Part shown: in pieces, positions 1 to 7,087 of the stretch | How positions within the stretch are numbered: position 1 is the stretch's first letter | Layout of the letters: every line of letters starts with the position of its first letter | DNA from: an uncultured Clostridia bacterium | Lineage (GTDB): Bacteria > Bacillota > Clostridia > TANB77 > CAG-508 | NCBI GenBank assembly: GCA_934162625.1 | Contig: CAKPJM010000042.1 | Coordinates: 1 to 9,392 of the forward strand | Direction: 5' to 3' | DNA: 9,392 nucleotides | The notes under the pieces: generated by a model | Seen by the model: only the letters and a program-made list of their open reading frames with translations | What the model was told of the DNA's origin: nothing | Database searches by the model: none | Translations under genes and position numbers: made by a program

Positions 1-75
1 GAATGTTACAGAAGCAACAGCTTTCATTCTGTTTTCTGAATTTACTTTTCTTAAACGTACATCTGTTATTTGCAT
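1..75 (-). CDS. spoVG: SpoVG, N-terminal part (cut by window edge)
   Basis: The minus strand from ATG at 75-73 reads MQITDVRLRKVNSENRM and on to codon 25 at position 1. This matches the start of SpoVG (pattern M-x-[IV]-TDVRLR-+-VN...RM+A[IV]AS[IV]T), a small conserved DNA/RNA-binding regulator of sporulation septation and cell-surface gene expression in Bacillota. About the first quarter of a protein of roughly 90 residues is present; the rest lies beyond the left edge. The start is supported by a GGCGGTG Shine-Dalgarno-like stretch nine bases upstream. In many clostridia spoVG lies close to murC (often with purR between and glmU after); here murC is divergent and purR is absent. The sigma-H promoter at 136-164 probably drives it. 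The match was made by eye but is distinctive. Confidence 0.88.
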   Translation of the reverse strand, partial: MQITDVRLRKVNSENRMKAVASVTF

Positions 76-135
76 TTCTATGTGCACCGCCTTCCAATGT
101 TTTTTATTATACATGTTTTATTATGTACATTTATA

Positions 136-164
136 TTATTCGCCAAAAAAAATTTTTTTCCTTC
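136..164 (-). promoter_or_regulatory. Sigma-H promoter of spoVG
   Basis: On the minus strand, GAAGGAAAA (164-156) is followed by an 11-base spacer and GGCGAATAA (144-136). This fits the Bacillus sigma-H consensus RNAGGAWWW-N11/12-RNNGAATWW at every defined position. B. subtilis spoVG is a classic sigma-H target, so promoter and gene support each other. Transcription would start near 128, giving a leader of about 50 nt. The implication is that this organism has a Spo0H-type transition-state or sporulation programme. Confidence 0.75.
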
Positions 165-248
165 TTTATTTTACAATAATATTTTTTATTTTTTTATTCA
201 CATCATTTTGACTAATTTCATATATTATATAAATCGGAATTTGTAAGA

Positions 249-275
249 ACGATTCTAGGGACTGTCCTGAATCGT
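249..275. repeat. Isolated hairpin in the spoVG-murC intergenic region
   Basis: ACGATTC (249-255), a bulged T, and AGG pair with CCT-GAATCGT (266-275) around the loop GACTGT, a ten-pair stem with one bulge. No T-tract follows on either strand, so it does not look like a terminator. Nearby, positions 283-316 have a C-rich stretch with CCCACCTC present twice. Such GGGAC/GTCC palindromes often occur as dispersed intergenic elements in clostridia, but copy number cannot be judged here. The rest of 76-420 holds only the two promoters; the 61-codon ORF at 166-351 has no ribosome site and no family resemblance. Confidence 0.35.
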
Positions 276-368
276 AAATGTAATCCCACCTCCAACATCC
301 CACCTCACACATCCATTTTACAAAATACAATTTAGCAAAAGATAAAGTCATAATTTTACGCTAACTTA

Positions 369-397
369 TTGAATTTTTTATAATTTAACTGTATAAT
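369..397 (+). promoter_or_regulatory. Sigma-A promoter of murC
   Basis: TTGAAT (369-374) is separated by exactly 17 bases from a perfect TATAAT (392-397). Transcription would start near 404, leaving a short leader of about 17-26 nt that contains the AAAGGTG ribosome site at 412-418. Confidence 0.65.
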
Positions 398-420
398 TTT
401 CTAAGTATAAGAAAGGTGTT

Positions 421-1824
421 GTGACAAAAATGATTGATTCTAGCATTAATAATATTGAAAATTTAAAGAAATATAAACATATACATATGATAGGAATTGG
501 TGGTATCAGCATGAGTGGTATTGCTGAAATTTTACATAATTTTGGAATATTTGTTACTGGTTCTGATTGCACAAGAAGCAAAATTACAGATAGATTGTCT
601 AGTAGAGGAATTTTTGTTTCTATTGGTCATGAAACAAATTTGGTAAAGAATGCTGACCTCGTAGTTTATTCTGCTGCAGTAAAGCAAAGTGATCCAGAAC
701 TTGTAGAAGCACGAAATAATAATATTAAAATTGTAGAAAGATGCGATTTTGTTGGTTATTTAACAAGAATTTATAAAGACACCATTGGTATTGCTGGTAC
801 CCATGGAAAAACCACCACCACTTCTATGGTTTCTTTATGCTTCCTGGAAGCTGGTCTTGACCCTACAATTCAAGTTGGTGCAATATTAAAGCAAATAAAC
901 GGAAATAATAGAGTTGGAAATAGCGACTACTTCATTTTGGAATCTTGCGAATATGTAGAAAGCTTTTTAAAATTCAGCCCTAAATCAACAATAGTTTTAA
1001 ATATTGATAATGACCATTTAGACTATTTTAAAAATTTAGATAATATAAAAAATGCATTTGCTAAGTATGTAGCCATACTTCCTTATGATGGTTTACTAGT
1101 TGTAAACGCAGACGATCCAAACTGTATGGCTTTACGTTCTTCTACTGAAGCACGTTCTATAACTTTTGGAATACAATGTGATAAAGCTAATTTTATAGCT
1201 AGAAATATAACCTTTGATGTAAATGGTTTTTCAAAGTTTGATGTTTATCACAACAATAGTTATTATTCTGAAATTAAATTATCTGTACCAGGTATTCATA
1301 ATGTTTTAAATGCATTAGCTTGTATAGCCCTTTGTTTTGAATATGGTATAGATAAATACGCAATAAAAGCAGCTCTTTTAAAATTTACAGGTGCAAATCG
1401 TAGATTTGAATTTATAGGTTCATACCAAAACATAAGTGTGTATGATGACTATGCTCATCATCCTAGTGAAATTTTAGCAACTGCTAAAGCTTTAAAAAAT
1501 AAAAAATATCGTCAATCTTGGGTAATTTTCCAACCGCACACTTACAGCAGAACAAAGTTACTATTAGATGATTTCGCAAATGTTTTAACAAATTTTGATA
1601 ACATTATAATTACAGATATTTATGCTGCTCGTGAAGCTAATACATTTAATATATCTTCTAAAGACCTAGTTGATAAAATAAAGTTTTTAGGTAAAGATGC
1701 TATTTACATGTCTGATTTTGATGATATTGCAAAATATGTAAGAGAACGAGCATGTCCTAATGATATTATTTTAACTATAGGTGCAGGTACAATTACAGAA
1801 CTTGGTAGAAAAATTCTTAGATAA
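421..1824 (+). CDS. murC: UDP-N-acetylmuramate--L-alanine ligase (MurC)
   Basis: MurC is the cytoplasmic, ATP-dependent ligase that adds L-alanine to UDP-MurNAc, the first amino-acid step of peptidoglycan precursor synthesis. All three Mur-ligase parts are visible in 467 residues, a normal length. The N-terminal UDP-binding Rossmann motif GIGGISMSG is near residues 25-33. The ATP-binding loop GTHGKTTTT is at 126-134 (catalytic Lys 130). NADDPN is at 229-234, the central/C-terminal junction motif TGANRRFEF at 323-331, DDYAHHPSE at 342-350 and FQPHTYSRT at 370-378. The annotated start is GTG at 421, four bases after AAAGG; ATG at 430 is an alternative that removes three residues and has a longer spacing. 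The gene stands alone between a sigma-A promoter and a hairpin terminator and diverges from spoVG. Nothing looks damaged. Confidence 0.97.
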   Translation: MTKMIDSSINNIENLKKYKHIHMIGIGGISMSGIAEILHNFGIFVTGSDCTRSKITDRLSSRGIFVSIGHETNLVKNADLVVYSAAVKQSDPELVEARNNNIKIVERCDFVGYLTRIYKDTIGIAGTHGKTTTTSMVSLCFLEAGLDPTIQVGAILKQINGNNRVGNSDYFILESCEYVESFLKFSPKSTIVLNIDNDHLDYFKNLDNIKNAFAKYVAILPYDGLLVVNADDPNCMALRSSTEARSITFGIQCDKANFIARNITFDVNGFSKFDVYHNNSYYSEIKLSVPGIHNVLNALACIALCFEYGIDKYAIKAALLKFTGANRRFEFIGSYQNISVYDDYAHHPSEILATAKALKNKKYRQSWVIFQPHTYSRTKLLLDDFANVLTNFDNIIITDIYAAREANTFNISSKDLVDKIKFLGKDAIYMSDFDDIAKYVRERACPNDIILTIGAGTITELGRKILR

Positions 1825-1861
1825 AAAAAGAAACCTCCTTAATAAGGAGATTTCTTTTTTT
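1823..1861. terminator. Bidirectional intrinsic terminator between murC and the prepilin-like gene
   Basis: Seven A (1823-1829), GAAA, then CTCCTT (1835-1840), loop AAT, AAGGAG (1844-1849), TTTC and seven T (1855-1861). There is one C/A mismatch (1834/1850). The T-tract on each strand lets the same hairpin end murC on plus and the converging gene on minus. It overlaps both stop codons. Confidence 0.85.
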
Positions 1862-2594
1862 ATTTAGAAATTGTAAATGAAATGTCTTTATAGTTTTCCC
1901 AGTTAGTTGAATCTACATATTCAGCATCAGATGATAGTTTTATATTTAAATATATGTCTTCTCCCATATTAATCAATACAAAGCATTTACCTTGTGGAGT
2001 ATTTGGATCTTCTGCTGACATATTAGGATAGTTTGGATCTGAACAAGTAACATTATTATATATATTCATCATTGTAGGATAAACTGGATGCTCTGTTTTG
2101 CTATCTTTTAATTCCTCAGAAGCATTTTCTGGCCAAAACTTAGTCAAAGAAACTTTTAGTCCCATATCTGTCCATTCGCCTTTAGGCACTAGCTCTCCTA
2201 GCTTAAATGTATAAGTTGATACACTTGTGTCTGAATCCTCATATTCCTTTATAGCTACAGTATCTAAGTTTACTTCCCAGTATATTCCTTTTTTTCCTTT
2301 TACTACTAATTTTGTTTCTGTTGATTTAGTTTCGTCTTTTTCAAAGCCTTCTGGTAATGATATTTTTGTAGAATCAACTTTTCCATCTGTTCCTATTGCT
2401 CCTACTACTGATGATAGTAGTTGTTCTTTTTCAGCTTCTGCCATAGTATTTGTTGCTGCATCTTGTGCTGTTGTGAATAGTCCTCCATTTAATGCTACTG
2501 TTATTGTTACTCCTACTAATATTAGCATTACTATTATTGTTATGATTAACGCTATTAACGTTATCCCCTTTTCTTCAAATCTTATTTTTTGCAT
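1860..2594 (-). CDS. Prepilin-like secreted protein, type IV pilin N-terminus
   Basis: The N-terminus has a short basic leader ending EEKG (residue 10), then ITLIALIITI and a hydrophobic helix to about residue 34. This is the class III prepilin signal cut after Gly by a PilD-type peptidase. The position-5 glutamate of mature pilins is alanine here (ITLIA), as in many clostridial 'KGITLIAL' proteins. The remaining 200 residues are a hydrophilic, probably extracellular domain I do not recognise, with only two cysteines (in NVTCSDP and QGKCFV) that could form a disulfide. The start is ATG 2594, ten bases after AAAGGA; an in-frame TTG at 2630 has no ribosome site and would add 12 charged residues. 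The gene is single, converges on murC and has its own putative promoter. It could be a pseudopilin or a surface protein exported by the pilus machinery; the function is not known. Confidence 0.75.
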   Translation of the reverse strand: MQKIRFEEKGITLIALIITIIVMLILVGVTITVALNGGLFTTAQDAATNTMAEAEKEQLLSSVVGAIGTDGKVDSTKISLPEGFEKDETKSTETKLVVKGKKGIYWEVNLDTVAIKEYEDSDTSVSTYTFKLGELVPKGEWTDMGLKVSLTKFWPENASEELKDSKTEHPVYPTMMNIYNNVTCSDPNYPNMSAEDPNTPQGKCFVLINMGEDIYLNIKLSSDAEYVDSTNWENYKDISFTISK

Positions 2595-2660
2595 TTGTTT
2601 CTCATCCTTTCTTTTGTTTTTTCTATACAATGAGGTTAGACTTTATTATCTTGCCCAATT

Positions 2661-2695
2661 AAAGTAAGCTATATGTATTTTTCACTTACTTTCAA
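2661..2695 (-). promoter_or_regulatory. Possible promoter with overlapping inverted repeat, prepilin-like gene
   Basis: On minus, TTGAAA (2695-2690) and TATAGC (2673-2668) are 16 bases apart, a moderate sigma-A match. The region is covered by a perfect 8-bp inverted repeat, AAAGTAAG (2661-2668) and CTTACTTT (2685-2692), spaced by 16 bases, which could be an operator or a leader hairpin. A 10-bp palindrome AAGCATGCTT (2695-2704) abuts it, and a perfect TTGACA (2709-2704) lacks a partner -10 at normal spacing. The promoter call is tentative; the repeats are plain in the sequence. Confidence 0.35.
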
Positions 2696-2704
2696 AGCAT
2701 GCTT

Positions 2705-2966
2705 GTCAAAATGCCTTTCTCATTTTCATTACAAAAGAATGTTATCATACCACAATTATATTTTTAATAGATTTTATGTTTATTTATACTTACTTATTTT
2801 TGTATCTTGCTTTACTATATAATAATTAAGAGTAGCTTTAAGAAACTTAAGCAAAAGAAGTAGCTTTATCACACTTTTCTTTTCGCCAATTTGAGTCTTC
2901 TAATAAAAGGCAATAGTAATTATAGTATTTTTTATATACTAGGAAATGAGAAAATCCCTAATATAT
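2705..2966. other. Gene-free AT-rich stretch upstream of the prepilin-like gene
   Basis: No ORF with a ribosome site or family resemblance was seen on either strand. The only structure noticed is a 10-bp direct repeat, AGTAGCTTTA, at 2831-2840 and 2859-2868, and an imperfect inverted repeat GCTTTAAG/CTTAAGC at 2835-2852. Its role is unknown; it may be the remains of a lost gene. Confidence 0.4.
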
Positions 2967-3005
2967 AAAAAAAGAAACCTCCTTATTAAAGAGGTTTCTT
3001 TTTTT
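2967..3005. terminator. Bidirectional intrinsic terminator after uppP
   Basis: Seven A (2967-2973) and GAAACCTC (2974-2981) pair perfectly with GAGGTTTC (2991-2998) and seven T (2999-3005) around a 9-base loop. It lies four bases beyond the uppP stop and ends the ppa-TPR-uppP operon on minus. Its left arm shares 19 identical bases with the terminator at 1823. Confidence 0.85.
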
Positions 3006-3008
3006 ACT

Positions 3009-3812
3009 TTATCTCATCATATATATTCCTATAACAATTATTCCTAATATTACTCTATATATAGCAAATATCTTGAAGCTTCCTTTTTTTAAGTAATCTA
3101 GTAAAAATTTAATAACAAAGATTCCAACTATAAAACTTGTAATTACTCCTATTACAAAAGGAATGCTAAATACGAAATCTTTTAGTTTGTAGACAGTAGC
3201 AGCAAATACTATTGGTGCAGACAGCATAAATGAATACTTAGCAGCTGATTCTCTTGTCACTCCCATAAGTCTTCCCGCTGTCATTGTTACTCCAGAACGT
3301 GATACTCCTGGTATAAATGCCAAACATTGTGATAGCCCAATTAAAAATGTTTGTTTTAAATTCATGTCTTCATACTCTGTATTTGATTTGCATTTTTTGT
3401 CTACAACATATAAAACTATTCCCATTATTATTAATGCAATTGCTATAATTATTGGTTTTGTTAAATAATCTTGTAAAAAGTGATCTAATATAAATCCAAT
3501 AGCTCCTCCAGGAATTGTTGCTAATACTATATACCAGAACATTTTTCCTTCTTTAGTATTTTCTTTTTTCACAACTTGGTTAAAACCGCCAACAATTAGT
3601 TTTATCCAATCTTTAAAGAAAAATATTAATATTGCAAGCAAAGTTCCTGCATGTAGAGCAACATCAAATGCTTCAAAATCCTTTACGAATTCCTGAGATT
3701 GAGTCCAGTTAAATATCCATGGTATCAAATTTAAATGTGCAGAACTTGATATTGGTAAAAGCTCTGTAAGCCCTTGTACTATTCCTAATATAATTGATTG
3801 AAATATTGTCAT
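3009..3812 (-). CDS. uppP: Undecaprenyl-diphosphatase (UppP/BacA)
   Basis: UppP is an integral membrane phosphatase that turns undecaprenyl diphosphate into the monophosphate carrier for peptidoglycan and other wall polymers; extra activity gives bacitracin tolerance. The 267-residue length is typical. The two signature motifs are intact: QGLTELLPISSSAHL at 13-27 (Glu17, Ser23/24 and His26 in the active site) and PGVSRSGVTM near 168-177 (Arg172). Seven to eight hydrophobic segments follow the family pattern. ATG 3812 is preceded by AAAGGAGG, 11 bases upstream. It is the last gene of the ppa-TPR-uppP operon, 54 bases after the TPR stop, and ends at a strong terminator. The pairing with murC nearby is a cell-wall theme, though on separate transcripts. 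Confidence 0.96.
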   Translation of the reverse strand: MTIFQSIILGIVQGLTELLPISSSAHLNLIPWIFNWTQSQEFVKDFEAFDVALHAGTLLAILIFFFKDWIKLIVGGFNQVVKKENTKEGKMFWYIVLATIPGGAIGFILDHFLQDYLTKPIIIAIALIIMGIVLYVVDKKCKSNTEYEDMNLKQTFLIGLSQCLAFIPGVSRSGVTMTAGRLMGVTRESAAKYSFMLSAPIVFAATVYKLKDFVFSIPFVIGVITSFIVGIFVIKFLLDYLKKGSFKIFAIYRVILGIIVIGIYMMR

Positions 3813-3866
3813 TTTTATATTTTCCTCCTTTGTTTATTTTATATTCAAAATTTTATTTGTTTATGA

Positions 3867-4454
3867 TTATTTAAACTTTTTAGTTTTCTTTTCGTTTAAG
3901 ACTTTTGTTAAATCATAAGTGTTGTCCAAATATTCTGAAATTTCTTTTTCTTTATCTGTTTCTATAACATCTTTAGTTTCATTATTCATAGGTTTTTCTA
4001 TTATTTGTTTAATAGGAAAGAATATAGGTTCATTAATTGCTTTGTCATAATATTTTGACTCTATTTCTATAGCTCTATTTATAAATATTCCACTCTTATT
4101 TTTATCATTCTTTATAATATATATTTTAGCAAGTTGGTAGTATGATTTTGCTTCTGTTTCTCCATACAAGCTCTGCGTAAAATATTTTTCTGCTGATTCT
4201 ATATCTCTATATAATAGGGCTATTTGTCCTAATCTGTAATACGAATTATAAAAGTTTGAATCTATTTCTACAGTTTTTTCAAAGCACTCTTTCGCTAGAG
4301 AAAATTCATTTACCATGCTATATACTATTCCTAAATTGTAATATAAATCTGCTTTATCTGGATTATACTTTATTGCTTGGGTATATATATGTGCAGCATT
4401 TTTAAATTTTTTGTTTTCAATCAATAAATCTCCGAAGCATCTTACTGGCTTCAT
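3867..4454 (-). CDS. TPR protein, C-terminal part of a frameshifted gene
   Basis: Tandem tetratricopeptide repeats fill roughly residues 8-130; the clearest runs are KADLYYNLGIVYSMVNEF and FYNSYYRLGQIAL. A charged, lysine-rich tail without recognisable domain follows. The apparent first residues MKPVRCF are an artefact: the frame is entered from the upstream ORF. If one base is skipped at about 4434, the upstream ORF reads EASKML and continues GDLLIENKKFKNA, a perfect TPR helix. This is therefore the second half of one TPR protein of about 380 residues. No ribosome site was found for an independent start. TPR domains mediate protein contacts; the partner is unknown. The conserved-looking operon position between ppa and uppP suggests a house role in this lineage. 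Confidence 0.75.
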   Translation of the reverse strand: MKPVRCFGDLLIENKKFKNAAHIYTQAIKYNPDKADLYYNLGIVYSMVNEFSLAKECFEKTVEIDSNFYNSYYRLGQIALLYRDIESAEKYFTQSLYGETEAKSYYQLAKIYIIKNDKNKSGIFINRAIEIESKYYDKAINEPIFFPIKQIIEKPMNNETKDVIETDKEKEISEYLDNTYDLTKVLNEKKTKKFK

Positions 4455-5016
4455 ATAACTCAGGCTTTTTCTTAACTAATATTGTAATCATTTCTATTTT
4501 TTCTTTTTCTTTTTTTAAATCTTTTAATAATTTTGAAATTTTAAAATATGATTTATAATCATTCCCTCTAATATCTAATACTTTTACATACTCGTCAATA
4601 GCTTTTCTCATTCCGCCTTCTTTTTCGTATATTTCTGCAAGCATTTTGTGTCCTATGTAACTTTTATCATATTTTGATACTAGTTTCATTAAGATTTCCT
4701 TTGCTTTCTTTCTTTTTCCAGTTAATAATAAAATTCTACTTGTACCAACATATATTAGTTCGCTAAAGTTAATGTCTTTACTTTCTAACACTAAAACAGC
4801 TATCGGAAAAATTAAGCATAAAAAATATATAATAAACTTTGACATCATTCCTGTAAAAATATTAAATATTATTTTAATAAAATTTAGTAATATCCCTATT
4901 GCTTGTATTCCCAATATAACTAAATATGTAGTATCATTCTTTTTTATTAATTTAAATACGAATATATAAAGAAATAACAGCAAAGCCACTAAACTAAATA
5001 ATATTTTTTCAATCAT
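4417..5016 (-). CDS. Membrane-anchored TPR protein, N-terminal part of a frameshifted gene
   Basis: The N-terminus has three hydrophobic segments (about residues 5-21, 31-50 and 60-77), then a cytoplasmic helical region with TPR-like pairs (KRKKAKEILMKLVSKYDK; YIGHKMLAEIYEKEGG; MRKAIDEYVKVLDI). The frame ends early as MLRRFID and stop, overlapping the next ORF by 38 bases. Removing one base around 4431-4437 joins the two into a continuous TPR array, so the gene is either truly interrupted or affected by a sequence error. The start ATG 5016 follows TAAGGAG by nine bases; that TAA is the ppa stop codon, which suggests translational coupling with ppa. Function unknown; probably a scaffold at the inner face of the membrane. 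Confidence 0.75.
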   Translation of the reverse strand: MIEKILFSLVALLLFLYIFVFKLIKKNDTTYLVILGIQAIGILLNFIKIIFNIFTGMMSKFIIYFLCLIFPIAVLVLESKDINFSELIYVGTSRILLLTGKRKKAKEILMKLVSKYDKSYIGHKMLAEIYEKEGGMRKAIDEYVKVLDIRGNDYKSYFKISKLLKDLKKEKEKIEMITILVKKKPELYEASKMLRRFID

Positions 5017-5029
5017 GTTTTATTTCTCC

Positions 5030-5560
5030 TTACTCTGCAAATTTTTCATTATAATTCTCAATTGCTTTTTGTATAATTTTCTCCGCTTCTTCTCTTCCTA
5101 AAACCTTTTCTACTACTGTTTGTTTATCTTCTAATTGTTTGTACACTTCAAAAAAGTGCATTATTTCAGAAGATATATGACTTGGCAAATCTTCAATATC
5201 TTTATATGCATTCAAGAAAGGATCCTTTTTTGCTACAGCTATTATTTTTTCATCATTTTGTTCTGAATCTATCATCGTTATCACTCCAATTGGATAGCAT
5301 TCTACTAATGTCATTGGATCAACATTTTCTTGACACAATACTAAAACATCTAAAGGGTCATTATCGTCTGCGTATGTTCTTGGAATAAAGCCATAATTTG
5401 CAGGATAATGTGTTGCTGTATATAACACTCTATCTAATCTTAGCATACCTGTTTCTTTATCTAATTCATACTTGTTTTTACCACCTTTTGTAATCTCTAT
5501 TACTGCTATAAAATCATCCTTTTTTATTCTTTCTTCTTTTATATCATGCCATATGTTCAT
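5030..5560 (-). CDS. ppa: Inorganic pyrophosphatase, family I
   Basis: Soluble family I pyrophosphatase hydrolyses PPi to two phosphates and pulls biosynthetic reactions forward; it needs Mg2+. The 176-residue length matches bacterial family I enzymes. The metal-binding signature DNDPLDV is at 66-72 and the substrate-site stretch KNKYELDKETGMLRLDR at 28-44. YPANYGFIP is at 52-60, and the second metal cluster region is TMIDSEQNDEK near 96-106. ATG 5560 follows GGGGAG by six bases. It is the first gene of the operon ppa-TPR-uppP, from a good promoter at 5597-5625. Pairing with uppP is notable, since both are phosphatases acting on pyrophosphate bonds, but no shared pathway beyond that should be inferred. 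Confidence 0.96.
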   Translation of the reverse strand: MNIWHDIKEERIKKDDFIAVIEITKGGKNKYELDKETGMLRLDRVLYTATHYPANYGFIPRTYADDNDPLDVLVLCQENVDPMTLVECYPIGVITMIDSEQNDEKIIAVAKKDPFLNAYKDIEDLPSHISSEIMHFFEVYKQLEDKQTVVEKVLGREEAEKIIQKAIENYNEKFAE

Positions 5561-5596
5561 TCTTATCTCCCCTTTCGCTATTTTCTCAATATATAT

Positions 5597-5625
5597 ATTT
5601 TAATTCATTTTTACCGAAATGTCTA
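5597..5625 (-). promoter_or_regulatory. Sigma-A promoter of the ppa operon
   Basis: On minus, TAGACA (5625-5620; one mismatch to TTGACA), a 17-base spacer and TAAAAT (5602-5597; one mismatch to TATAAT). The leader to ATG 5560 would be about 30 nt and contains the GGGGAG ribosome site. Confidence 0.65.
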
Positions 5626-5693
5626 TATTATTAGCATGAAAAGTAATTTTCAGTTTTCTTGTTGATATAAAGTTTTTTAGTTCTTTATTAAGC

Positions 5694-5730
5694 AAAAACA
5701 AAGACCTTCCGTTCTTGAAAGTCTTTGTTC
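5694..5730 (-). terminator. Terminator of the cohesin-dockerin operon
   Basis: AACAAAGAC (5697-5705) pairs perfectly with GTCTTTGTT (5721-5729), with further TTC/GAA pairing inside. Read on minus, the stem runs into a T-rich stretch (TTTGTTTTTGC), placing it about 125 bases beyond the dockerin stop at 5856. The plus-strand tail is less T-rich. The remainder of 5561-5855 holds only the ppa promoter and AT-rich filler. Confidence 0.6.
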
Positions 5731-5855
5731 TTGCGTTTTATTTTGAAATGCATTTACAAAACATCTCAAAGTTCATTTTTATGTCATTTAACTGTATAAA
5801 TAAACTTAAAAAAATCTCAAGTATTTTATAAAGAATTTGCAACTCTTTTATAAAT

Positions 5856-6470
5856 TTAGTTATTTACTATACATTCTTGTAATTTAGATAAATCTATTAC
5901 ATCTATTTCCCCATTATTATCTATATCTGCAGCTTTCTTGTATGCTCCCCTTAATTGTGTTGTTTCTACTAATTCTTCTTGCATCGTTGATAAATCTGTT
6001 ACATCTATCTCTCCAGTACCTGTCAAATCCCCTTTAACAACAACTCCTACCAATGTGCCTTCTCCTGCTACAGAAGGTGGCTCGCCTTCTTTTGAAATGC
6101 TAACTCCGATCTCTATTTCTAAATTTGTTCTTACTAAATCATTTTCGCTTATTTTTTTCTTATTCATTAAATCTCTATTAGTTGCACCAGGTATAGCATA
6201 TACAACCGCATTCCCAAACTCAATAGTATATCCTTTTTTTATTTCATCCTGATAGTATTCTTTAAGTCTCCTACTTTTTTCCTGTTCAATAAGTTCTTTT
6301 ATTGTTGTTCCCTGTGCCACTTCTATAATATCAGAGAATTCAATTTCACTATCTAAGTTTACATCTCCTGTTGATGGTAGTGTTTCACTAGATGTTGCAG
6401 AAACATTAATGCATATAGAAGAAATTATTAATAATACAAATATTAGAACTAAAACAAATTTAACCCTCAT
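5856..6470 (-). CDS. Secreted dockerin-domain protein
   Basis: A signal peptide covers about residues 1-25 (basic MRVK, hydrophobic core, NVSA end). The C-terminus (143-204) is a type I-like dockerin with two calcium-loop repeats. The first is GDLTGTGEIDVTD at 147-159, weakened by Thr at loop positions 3 and 5. The second is DIDNNGEIDVID at 182-193, with good ligands Asp182, Asp184, Asn186 and Asp193. A third dockerin-like loop, GDVNLDSEIEFSD (35-47), lies just after the signal peptide, which is unusual. The middle region ending in GTLVGVVVKGD resembles the small beta domain often placed before dockerins in clostridial surface proteins. Start ATG 6470 follows GGAGGA, two bases after the upstream stop. 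It is the last gene of an operon with two cohesins, its likely binding partners. No catalytic domain is seen. Confidence 0.8.
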   Translation of the reverse strand: MRVKFVLVLIFVLLIISSICINVSATSSETLPSTGDVNLDSEIEFSDIIEVAQGTTIKELIEQEKSRRLKEYYQDEIKKGYTIEFGNAVVYAIPGATNRDLMNKKKISENDLVRTNLEIEIGVSISKEGEPPSVAGEGTLVGVVVKGDLTGTGEIDVTDLSTMQEELVETTQLRGAYKKAADIDNNGEIDVIDLSKLQECIVNN

Positions 6471-6472
6471 TT

Positions 6473-7087
6473 TTATTTTCCTCCTCTTCTATTTTTTTTA
6501 CAAAAAATAAATGTACATATGGCTAACAAGCAGATTACTATTACTGCTCCGATTATTATAACTTTTACTTTTTTATTATTGTTCGCATTATAATTTAGTT
6601 CGTTTTCTATAATTTTTTCCTTATCTAGCTCTGTATCTTCATTTACCTTTACCGTTTTCTCATTCACCTTAGCAGCCACTTCAATATTGCTAAATTTAAC
6701 TTCATCTACTTCATTATTTGATTTTTTATTAAATACTGCAGTAAACAAAGTTCCATATTCTTTTGTGAATTGGTTTGATGTAGATACTACTTTTGTTTTT
6801 CCTTCTATGGCATTCTTCTCATTGTAAGAAGGTTCATTCCAAATGTTTGTGCCTTCAATTCTCACCAATTCTAGTTGTTTTGGATTAAAAATAAGTTCTC
6901 CTGAATATGCATTTATCCCATCAATTCCTGACATTTCTGAAATCGTCACATTTACTTCAACTGTTTTATTATCTTTCTCGATTTGCTCTAAATCTGTTGA
7001 AATCTTTAAGTCAGTACAATAAGTATAATAACTTAAGGTCATTATTGCTAGCACACTAAAGAATCCTACTATTATTTTTTTACTCAT
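6473..7087 (-). CDS. Cohesin-like protein with C-terminal membrane anchor
   Basis: Residues 1-24 form a signal peptide or N-terminal anchor, about 25-145 a cohesin-like beta domain, and about 174-196 a transmembrane helix followed by the basic tail KKNRRGGK, so the domain should face outward. Core motifs GINAYSGELIF, IEGTNIWNEPSYNE and EYGTLFTAVF match those of the neighbouring cohesin (GVNAYVFSLRF, IEGQNNWNSPTYNE, TQTGTIAKLTL), so the two are paralogues from a tandem duplication. Cohesins bind dockerins; the next gene supplies one. The start overlaps the upstream stop as ATGA, indicating coupled translation. The stop is two bases from the dockerin start. Assignment to the cohesin family is by pattern and context and would benefit from a profile search. 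Confidence 0.72.
   Translation of the reverse strand: MSKKIIVGFFSVLAIMTLSYYTYCTDLKISTDLEQIEKDNKTVEVNVTISEMSGIDGINAYSGELIFNPKQLELVRIEGTNIWNEPSYNEKNAIEGKTKVVSTSNQFTKEYGTLFTAVFNKKSNNEVDEVKFSNIEVAAKVNEKTVKVNEDTELDKEKIIENELNYNANNNKKVKVIIIGAVIVICLLAICTFIFCKKNRRGGK

Noticed and set aside
166..351. 61-codon minus-strand ORF upstream of murC
   Set aside because: No ribosome site or family resemblance; it runs across the hairpin at 249-275 and a C-rich stretch, so it is probably chance.
2227..2667. 146-codon plus-strand ORF
   Set aside because: It lies antisense to the prepilin-like gene, has no ribosome site, and its serine/phenylalanine-rich translation is the usual shadow of a coding strand.
6366..6380. 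LPSTG in the dockerin protein as a sortase signal
   Set aside because: It lies at residues 31-35, just after the signal peptide, with no hydrophobic segment and basic tail after it, so it cannot be a sorting signal.
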